Assembly (NCBI GenBank): GCA_002315625.1
Contig: DCHH01000111.1
Coordinates: 1,647 to 18,095 of the forward strand
DNA from: Bacteroidales bacterium UBA1757
Lineage (GTDB): Bacteria; Bacteroidota; Bacteroidia; Bacteroidales; UBA1402
Reading direction: 5' to 3'
DNA length: 16,449 bases
Positions 1 to 5,527 of this stretch are shown here, piece by piece. Position numbers and translations under genes: made by a program. The stretch's first letter is position 1, and each line of letters opens with the position of its first letter. The notes under the pieces are model-generated. The model searched no databases. It had not been told where the DNA came from and was given only the letters and a program-made list of their open reading frames with translations.

Positions 1-522
1 CTGGCAGGTATGTTCATTCGATTGGGCAACTTGATGAACCATGAAATCTATGGTGTTGCAACCACGATGCCATGGGGCTTCCGATTCATAACCAATATTT
101 ACGCTGTGAAGCATTACGGTGCCGAGCCGGTTTTCTCTGAACCTTCACATCCGACTCAGATTTACGAGGCTACTTGTTATCTGTTGACATTCATCCTGCT
201 CTATTTTCTGTACTGGAAGACCGAGGCAAAGCATCGGGAGGGACTCATTTTCGGATTGTTTTTGATTTGCGTCTTCCTGTCTCGCTTCTTAATTGAGTTT
301 ATAAAGAACGATCAGGAGAGTTTTGAGGCCACTATGGCACTGAATATGGGACAACTGCTGAGCATACCATTCGTGATTGGTGGTGTTATTCTGGTCATCA
401 GGTCGTTAAAACGGCCAAAGGTCTATTATGACCCCATTACAGAACCCGCTCCAAAGCCACAGAAGCCAAAACGTAGCGAGTCTGATTTTACGTCGAATGT
501 GAAAAGTTCAGCCAATAAATGA
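1..522 (+). CDS. lgt: Prolipoprotein diacylglyceryl transferase, C-terminal part (5' truncated by window)
   Basis: Lgt is the inner-membrane enzyme that transfers diacylglycerol from phosphatidylglycerol to the lipobox cysteine of prolipoproteins, the first step of lipoprotein maturation. The reading frame is open from base 1, so the N-terminal third or more lies upstream; the first ATG inside the window (base 10) is not the real start. Visible family marks are the Arg-x-Gly-Asn segment at residues 7-10 of the fragment (equivalent to the catalytic-loop GRIGN of E. coli Lgt), HPTQIYEA (family RPSQLYEA), and GLIFGLFL followed by SRFLIEF, which carries the conserved late arginine. Three hydrophobic membrane stretches are seen. 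The last ~35 residues form a Lys/Pro/Ser-rich tail beyond the usual domain end. The stop overlaps the next start (ATGA), suggesting translational coupling to the lipoprotein gene downstream. Family assignment is secure; only the length is unknown. Confidence 0.93.
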   Translation: MAGMFIRLGNLMNHEIYGVATTMPWGFRFITNIYAVKHYGAEPVFSEPSHPTQIYEATCYLLTFILLYFLYWKTEAKHREGLIFGLFLICVFLSRFLIEFIKNDQESFEATMALNMGQLLSIPFVIGGVILVIRSLKRPKVYYDPITEPAPKPQKPKRSESDFTSNVKSSANK

Positions 523-1505
523 CAAGGCACTTTCGTTTTTGTTGTTTTCTGGCCATTGTGCTTCTTTTGACCTCGTGCACGGAGAAGCGTTACCGCCTGC
601 CCTTGTCCGTAAGGAGACAGGAGGTGAAAGTGGTGCGATACGATAAGGAGTTCTTTGAGACTGGAAGCATTGATGACAGGACATTCAGAAGAATCTATGA
701 GGAGAATATCCTGCAAGTCGGATCCGTCGATGATGAGCAGTCCCAGGCTTTCTTGCGCATATTCCGTAACGATTCGGATATGTGCAATGTCTATCGCGAC
801 TGTCAGGAAATCTTTGATGCCGAATATCAGAAAAAATTCGAAAAGCAGATAAGCAAGGCTTTCACCCGTTTGTGCTTCTTTGTAGAGGATATGCCTCTGC
901 CACAGGTGTCGTTCCATATCTCCGGCTTCAGTCAGTCGGTTGTCTCAGCCCCTTCAAATCTGTCCCTGGCTTTGGATAAGTTTCTAGGAAGTGATTACCC
1001 AATGTATGAGGATTTGTTCTACGACTACCAGTTGCCAAGGATGTCGCCGCAGCGGATGGCTGCTGACGCTATGAACGGATGGATACGCTCGGAATTCAGC
1101 GAGGATGGGTTGCTTACGTCACAGCGGGTGCTTGACTACCTCGTTTATGAGGGGAAAATCTTGTTCCTGCTTCATAAAGTTATGCCAAAAGAGCCATTTG
1201 AACATCTGGCGGGTTGGACATACGACCAGCTGCAGTGGTGTATGTCCAATGAGGTGAATATGTGGGAACGTGTCAATGCATACGAGCAGCTCTATATGAC
1301 GGACCACCTTATTCGCCAGAAATATTTCGGAGAGCAGCCTTCTACTGTCTATTTCACTGAAGATTCGCCTGGAAGGGCAATCATTTGGGTGGGTTATCAG
1401 ATGGTGGCACGCTATATGTCAGCACATCCGCAGGTGTCGCTGCTCCAGCTCATGATGGAGTCGGATTCCGATACTATCCTTACAGAATCGGGCTATCATC
1501 CTTGA
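519..1505 (+). CDS. gldB: GldB-family (gliding motility-related) lipoprotein
   Basis: A 328-residue protein with a lipoprotein signal peptide: a basic N-terminus, a hydrophobic core, and lipobox LLTSC with Cys20 as the predicted lipidated residue. The body resembles GldB: an early RYDKEFF segment (40-46), ISGFSQSVVSAPSNLSLALDKFLG (about 134-157), LVYEGKILFLLHKVMP (208-223) and DSPGRAIIWVGYQMVARYM (282-300). In flavobacteria GldB is needed for gliding and type IX secretion-related functions; many non-gliding Bacteroidales keep a homologue of unknown role, so the motility name is inherited by homology only. No HExxH zinc-protease motif is present. It starts inside the lgt stop codon (ATGA), so it is probably co-translated with Lgt, the enzyme that would lipidate it. 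It ends 13 bp from the convergent U32 gene. No terminator hairpin is visible in that 13 bp gap. Confidence 0.8.
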   Translation: MTRHFRFCCFLAIVLLLTSCTEKRYRLPLSVRRQEVKVVRYDKEFFETGSIDDRTFRRIYEENILQVGSVDDEQSQAFLRIFRNDSDMCNVYRDCQEIFDAEYQKKFEKQISKAFTRLCFFVEDMPLPQVSFHISGFSQSVVSAPSNLSLALDKFLGSDYPMYEDLFYDYQLPRMSPQRMAADAMNGWIRSEFSEDGLLTSQRVLDYLVYEGKILFLLHKVMPKEPFEHLAGWTYDQLQWCMSNEVNMWERVNAYEQLYMTDHLIRQKYFGEQPSTVYFTEDSPGRAIIWVGYQMVARYMSAHPQVSLLQLMMESDSDTILTESGYHP

Positions 1506-1518
1506 TTTGGGCCTTTCC

Positions 1519-3396
1519 TCAGATTTGCCCTGACAGAGGGCTTCCTACCACCATTTCGCAGTTCTTGCAATCGAAATGAAGCGGGAGGAGGGTGCCGTTG
1601 AGACGGAGGTACAACGGTTCATTCAATGGTTGTGAATCCTGCTGTTTCGGACATGCATGAAGAGTGTATCGCAGACAGTGTTTACAACGCATCAGCTCTA
1701 TTGGAACATTGATGGCTTTCTCCGAAGCGGACTCTATCGCGGGGGTAATCTGCCTGACACTGTGCTGTTTGTAGAAATCTGCCGCGGCACTATTCAGCAC
1801 ATTGCCGGTATAGGTCAAAGATTCCTGGGCAGGGAACGGATGAGTTGTCTGTTGCCAGGCCAACTCTTTCTTTGGATATTGAATGTCGCGAACTCTTCGG
1901 AACAGGCTGTACAAGCGGTTACGCTGTTCTGTCCATAGTGAAAGAGGTAGAAAACAATCATCATTCCACATCATTTCACACGATTCCACCTTAAATAATG
2001 GGTCGGTGGTTTTGCTCAGGAGTGCCTGTATCTTATCCTTTTGCGGCTTGTCAGCGGAAATTTTTCCGGTGGTAAAACTTACGGCGGCTCGGTGACCTTC
2101 ATGGTCGTCCATCTGTAGAGAGTACCCCCAGGGTAGCTCCCGACATTCTATGCGGATTGGAATTGTTCGGGTGGCAGTCGGTTTGCTAAGAAACTGGCTG
2201 AAAATTTGGTCGTATGTGCGGTAGAGTTTGATTCCAGTCTTTAGACGTAATTTCGGATTGGCAGGATAGACATGATTGCCCTCAACACGGTTTACCCTGA
2301 AACCATCGAAACTGCCTTGTTCGTTGAAATAGCTGATGCCGTCCCCATTGTGTAGAGGCTCTTTGCCAAGATAGACAAAGTGTTGTAGCTTCTGTGCCCT
2401 TACAAATCCCATTTCCTCTCCCATGGACTTAGGGGTGTCGGTATTGCATACGATACTATTGCGTCCATGAAGGAAGTAATCGGTAAATGTGCGGTTGAAT
2501 GACTTGGACGGATTTGGCTGGAAACTGATGTTTTCCGAGCCTGACGAACTGCGTTTCCACCCCGGATGACGCTCAATGATGGCGTCAATCTGCTGCCGGT
2601 ACCAGGCTGTGATGTTCTTACAGTAATCCACATCCTTGAGGCGGCCTTCGATTTTGAACGAAGTGACTCCGGCATCCATAAGGGCTTCTATATCAGAAGC
2701 GGACTTGTGCAAATCTTTCAGTGAAAGCAGGTATTTCTGATGAATGAGTTCGCGGCCGTCCCCGTCGATGAGGTCGTAGGCCATACGGCAGTATTGTGCG
2801 CAGCATCCACGGTTGGCGCTTCTCCCGCTCATGGCATAGCTCAGATAGCATTGACCGCTGTAGCTGACACACAGGGCTCCGTGAATGAAGGCTTCCAGGG
2901 CAACGGGCTGTTTGCCTTGTGCCTTTCGGTCGCTGTCCAAAGTATCCGAAATGGCTTTGATTTGGTTGAGCGACAGTTCGCGGGCCAGAACAATCTGCCT
3001 GAAACCGGCGTCGCGCAGGAACTGCACCTTTTCGGTGGTGCGGTTGTCCATCTGCGTGCTGGCGTGAAGAGGAATAGGGGGCAGGTTGAGCTTTGTGATA
3101 CCCATGTCCTGTACTATCAGGGCATCAACACCAATTTCCCATAGTTGCCAGATGAGTTCCTCGACCTCTTTAAGTTCATGCTCGTACAGAATAGTATTGA
3201 CTGTGACATATATCCTGACGTAGTACTGGTGGGCAAAGACTACGAGGTCTTTCAACTCTTCTATGGAATTGCCTGCTGCGGCTCTGGCCCCGTACTTCGG
3301 AGCACCGATATATACGGCATCGGCACCGTGCAGGATGGCTTCACGGGCGCACTGCACATTTTTGGCCGGAGCCAGCAGTTCAAAGGTGCGTGCCAT
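1519..3396 (-). CDS. Peptidase U32 family protein, RlhA-like (23S rRNA hydroxylation)
   Basis: A 625-residue cytoplasmic protein without signal peptide. The N-terminal half is the U32 barrel: FELLAPAKN at 5-13 and the U32 signature around EAFIHGALC (168-176). Cysteines at 176, 183, 198/199 and 203 fit the iron-sulfur cluster ligands of the RlhA/TrhP group. The C-terminal third (DUF3656-like) ends with a cysteine-rich piece: Cys571-x2-Cys574, Cys582 and Cys610-x2-Cys613, followed by EM. Domain order and size match E. coli RlhA (YdcP, ~650 aa), which with prephenate-derived chemistry and iron hydroxylates C2501 of 23S rRNA. Older annotations call such proteins collagenase (PrtC); nothing here supports a secreted protease. 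The start is 7 bp after the metA stop, so it is the last gene of a cyclophilin-metA-U32 cluster. Family is certain; the rRNA target is inferred from architecture, and a tRNA hydroxylase (TrhP-like) is the main alternative. Confidence 0.88.
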   Translation of the reverse strand: MARTFELLAPAKNVQCAREAILHGADAVYIGAPKYGARAAAGNSIEELKDLVVFAHQYYVRIYVTVNTILYEHELKEVEELIWQLWEIGVDALIVQDMGITKLNLPPIPLHASTQMDNRTTEKVQFLRDAGFRQIVLARELSLNQIKAISDTLDSDRKAQGKQPVALEAFIHGALCVSYSGQCYLSYAMSGRSANRGCCAQYCRMAYDLIDGDGRELIHQKYLLSLKDLHKSASDIEALMDAGVTSFKIEGRLKDVDYCKNITAWYRQQIDAIIERHPGWKRSSSGSENISFQPNPSKSFNRTFTDYFLHGRNSIVCNTDTPKSMGEEMGFVRAQKLQHFVYLGKEPLHNGDGISYFNEQGSFDGFRVNRVEGNHVYPANPKLRLKTGIKLYRTYDQIFSQFLSKPTATRTIPIRIECRELPWGYSLQMDDHEGHRAAVSFTTGKISADKPQKDKIQALLSKTTDPLFKVESCEMMWNDDCFLPLSLWTEQRNRLYSLFRRVRDIQYPKKELAWQQTTHPFPAQESLTYTGNVLNSAAADFYKQHSVRQITPAIESASEKAINVPIELMRCKHCLRYTLHACPKQQDSQPLNEPLYLRLNGTLLPLHFDCKNCEMVVGSPLSGQI

Positions 3397-3403
3397 GTTA
3401 TCT

Positions 3404-4321
3404 TTATCTGATCTGCGAAATGTCGAAAGGCGTCTCCTGATAGACGTAGTAGTTCAACCAATTGGTAAACAACAGGTTGGCATGAGCTCTCCATTTTACG
3501 ACAGGAGCCTTGGACGGATCATCGTCAGGAAAATAGTTGCAGGGGATATGTGGATTCAGCCCTTTTCCCAAATCGCGGAAATATTCATTGCGAAGAGTGT
3601 CGGGGGCATATTCTGTGTGTCCGGTAATGAAGAATTCACGTCCGTTGCGGGCCATCACCATAAAGACTCCTGCTTCATCGGACTCGCTTAGAAGTGTCAA
3701 CTTGGGACAATTCAATATATCTTCGCGATGAATTGTTGTATGGCGGCTATGAGGTGCGTGGAATTCGTCGTCAAAACCTCTGAAAATAGGGAACCCGGGG
3801 GCGATGATACGGTGTTTGTAAACACCTGACAACTTTTCCGGCAATGGATATTTCGGAATGCCATAGTGGTAGTACAGACCGGCCTGCGAGGCCCAGCAAA
3901 TATAGAGTGTTGAAGTGACATGCTCCCTGGCCCATGAGAAAATCCTGCAAAGTTCATCCCAGTAGTTGACCTCTTCGAAAGTGAGATGTTCAATCGGGGC
4001 TCCTGTGATTATCATACCGTCATAATTGTTTGCAGACATAGTGTCGAAGTCCTTGTAGAAGGCCATCATGTGCTCAATGGGGGTGTTTTTTGAGGTGTGA
4101 CTCCTGAGTTTCATGAAATCAACCTCAATCTGCAAGGGGGAGTTCGACAGCAGACGAATAAGGTCTGTCTCAGTCGTTATTTTCAAGGGCATGAGGTTGA
4201 GGATGGCTATCTTCAGAGGACGGATGTCCTGGCCGGCGGCCCGACGGTCGTCCATGACGAAGATATTTTCCTTTTTGAGGAGTTCGACTGCTGGCAGTTC
4301 GTATGGAATTTTAAGTGGCAT
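3404..4321 (-). CDS. metA: Homoserine O-acyltransferase, MetA family; residue 111 predicts acetyl-CoA use
   Basis: A full-length 305-residue MetA-family enzyme that activates homoserine at its hydroxyl group for methionine synthesis. It aligns with E. coli MetA from residue 1 without gaps through the catalytic residues: MP..P.ELPA at the N-terminus, ILNLMP at 40-45, nucleophile Cys142 in ICWASQAG, and His235 and Glu237 in GHTEY. The conserved NYFPDDDP and FTNWLNYYVYQ segments lie near the C-terminus. Position 111 (in ITGAPIE) is Glu, where E. coli has Gly. In this family Glu111 is the known determinant of acetyl-CoA preference and Gly111 of succinyl-CoA, so the automatic label homoserine O-succinyltransferase is probably wrong and O-acetylhomoserine is the likely product. 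It lies 20 bp after the cyclophilin stop and 7 bp before the U32 start. No strong Shine-Dalgarno precedes the ATG. I see no SAM riboswitch or MetJ-like box in the short upstream gap. Confidence 0.94.
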   Translation of the reverse strand: MPLKIPYELPAVELLKKENIFVMDDRRAAGQDIRPLKIAILNLMPLKITTETDLIRLLSNSPLQIEVDFMKLRSHTSKNTPIEHMMAFYKDFDTMSANNYDGMIITGAPIEHLTFEEVNYWDELCRIFSWAREHVTSTLYICWASQAGLYYHYGIPKYPLPEKLSGVYKHRIIAPGFPIFRGFDDEFHAPHSRHTTIHREDILNCPKLTLLSESDEAGVFMVMARNGREFFITGHTEYAPDTLRNEYFRDLGKGLNPHIPCNYFPDDDPSKAPVVKWRAHANLLFTNWLNYYVYQETPFDISQIR

Positions 4322-4341
4322 GTCGTATTTATGAAGACTGG

Positions 4342-5142
4342 TTATTTGACGCGGATGGACTGGATGACTACATCATTGACCGGGCGTTCGTGGCTGTCGG
4401 TCTTTTGTCGGGCAATTTTGTCTATAACATCAAAACCTTCAACTACTTGCGCGAAGAAAGTATATTCTCCGTCGAGTTTCAAGTCACCGCCCATGGTGGT
4501 GAGAATCTCGCGCTCCTTTTGGGTGAAATACAGGGTTTCCGGGTGGTTGTGCATGTATATTTCAAGGTCTTCCTTGATGCTTTTCAGCCGACGGTTGTAT
4601 TCTTTCTTGTTGACTTGTCGGAGACTGTCCATCTCGGCTTTGCGGGGTGTGTAGTTCTCTTTCCACCAGGCATTCTTGATAGGATTGTTGCACACCATTT
4701 CGAGTGTGTCCAGATAGCCTCCGGTATATTTCTTTCCGTGGACAATAAAGAACTGGCTGCAGTCTGACTTTTTCTCGGGATTCTGCTTGTCAGGCAGACG
4801 TGGTGCCGCAATTGCTCCCCGCATGGCAACATGCTTTGAACTGAATTCAGGGGCAACAAGGTACTGGGTGCTCCCTTGACCGATACGCGTACCGGGGGCG
4901 GCATCACGAGAATCGGGTGAACCTCCCTGTATCATGAAGTCTGTCACGACCCTATAGAACAAGGTGCGGTCGAATGCTCCGTCGTTCATGCGCTGTCTGA
5001 ACAGCCTGTTATGGTTTGGGGTGTCGTCGTAGAAGACGGCTTTCATCGTCCCCATGTTTGTGCGGATGATGATTGTGTCCTTCTGGGCAAAGGCGTTGCC
5101 GGCCAGGACTGTAATTAAAATGGAAAACAATAGTCTCTTCAT
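4342..5142 (-). CDS. Periplasmic cyclophilin-type peptidyl-prolyl cis-trans isomerase with a long insertion
   Basis: A 266-residue exported cyclophilin that would speed proline isomerisation in periplasmic proteins. The start is the ATG at 5142: it opens a signal peptide (MKRLLFSILITVLAG, cleavage after AFA at about residue 19), whereas the longer reading frame begins with a TTG inside the tRNA gene. The cyclophilin core is clear: DTIIIRTNMG (22-31), LFYRVVTDFMIQGG (61-74), the GTRIGQG loop (84-90), CSQFFIV (128-134) and, near the end, TFFAQVVEGFDVIDKIA (228-244). Between FFIVHGKKYTGGYLDTLE and GEYTFF lies an ~80-residue insertion (about 148-224), rich in Lys, Glu, Asp and Arg with a probable helical segment (167-197). 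This splits the usual loop before the last strands. It is first gene of the cluster with metA and U32. Its promoter is unclear, since an intrinsic terminator for the upstream tRNA ends only 37 bp before the start. Confidence 0.9.
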   Translation of the reverse strand: MKRLLFSILITVLAGNAFAQKDTIIIRTNMGTMKAVFYDDTPNHNRLFRQRMNDGAFDRTLFYRVVTDFMIQGGSPDSRDAAPGTRIGQGSTQYLVAPEFSSKHVAMRGAIAAPRLPDKQNPEKKSDCSQFFIVHGKKYTGGYLDTLEMVCNNPIKNAWWKENYTPRKAEMDSLRQVNKKEYNRRLKSIKEDLEIYMHNHPETLYFTQKEREILTTMGGDLKLDGEYTFFAQVVEGFDVIDKIARQKTDSHERPVNDVVIQSIRVK

Positions 5143-5179
5143 CGGTCTTGAATAATTCGCGGCTAAGATACTAAAACGT

Positions 5180-5210
5180 AAAAAGAGCTGCAAGACTATC
5201 TGCAGCTCTT
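5180..5210 (-). terminator. Intrinsic terminator of the initiator tRNA gene
   Basis: On the minus strand a perfect 10-bp stem (AAGAGCTGCA with TGCAGCTCTT) encloses an 8-nt loop and runs into a T tract (five T counting the two in the stem, then ACGTTTT). It begins 7 nt after the tRNA 3' end. The plus strand has no T tract after the hairpin, so it is directional. It separates the tRNA from the cyclophilin-metA-U32 cluster. Confidence 0.85.
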
Positions 5211-5217
5211 CACTCAG

Positions 5218-5289
<72 letters not shown>

Positions 5290-5302
5290 ATATTTTCGGA
5301 TG

Positions 5303-5333
5303 CAAAGGTACGGCCTATTTCGGAGAAAACAAA
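5303..5333 (-). promoter_or_regulatory. Sigma-ABfr-type promoter of the initiator tRNA
   Basis: Read on the minus strand, TTTG (5333-5330), a 19-nt spacer and TACCTTTG (5310-5303) match the Bacteroides consensus -33 TTTG / -7 TAnnTTTG exactly, including the spacer length. A start about 6-8 nt after the -7 box falls near 5296, a few bases before the mature tRNA 5' end at 5289. Position and consensus agree; the start site itself is inferred. Confidence 0.85.
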
Positions 5334-5400
5334 TAAAAAATGCATTTTCTTGGTGAAAGAAAGTTAAGTAAATTTTGCGGCAATCTTTTAATGCTTTTTC

Positions 5401-5422
5401 TGAAAATCGGACTTTGAAAATC
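5401..5422 (+). repeat. Short direct repeat over the gyrB -33 region
   Basis: TGAAAATC occurs twice, at 5401-5408 and 5415-5422, with a 14-bp period. The second copy starts inside the -33 TTTG (5413-5416) of the gyrB promoter. Eight bases in an AT-rich region may repeat by chance; an operator role is only a possibility. Confidence 0.3.
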
Positions 5423-5443
5423 CGGTTGATTTGACTATTTTTG
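5413..5443 (+). promoter_or_regulatory. Sigma-ABfr-type promoter of gyrB and the downstream gene string
   Basis: TTTG at 5413-5416, a 19-nt spacer and TATTTTTG at 5436-5443 fit the Bacteroidetes primary-sigma consensus (TTTG, 19-21 nt, TAnnTTTG) exactly. Transcription would begin near 5449, giving a leader of about 79 nt before the gyrB ATG. The leader contains the dyad CTTGT-TG-ACAAG (5458-5469) and the palindrome GCGGCCGC (5474-5481), then becomes A/T-rich up to the start codon, as is common in this phylum where strong Shine-Dalgarno sites are rare. With no clear internal terminator downstream, this may be the main promoter for the nine following genes. Confidence 0.82.
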
Positions 5444-5527
5444 TTCGTTTTTACGGCCTTGTTGACAAGAACGGCGGCCGCTGTATTTGATAAAATGTAA
5501 ATAACTGAAATAGAATAGTATATAAAA

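Noticed and set aside
1527..1541. Hairpin GCCCT-GACAG-AGGGC as a bidirectional terminator between gldB and U32 genes
   Set aside because: It lies inside the U32 coding end and is not followed by a T run on either strand.
1519..3396. Secreted collagenase (PrtC) call for the U32 gene
   Set aside because: No signal peptide; the cysteine pattern and domain order match RNA hydroxylases of the RlhA/TrhP group.
5481..5490. TGTATTTGAT as a second gyrB -7 box
   Set aside because: It lacks the TAnnTTTG spacing, and the site at 5436-5443 with its -33 partner is a full match.
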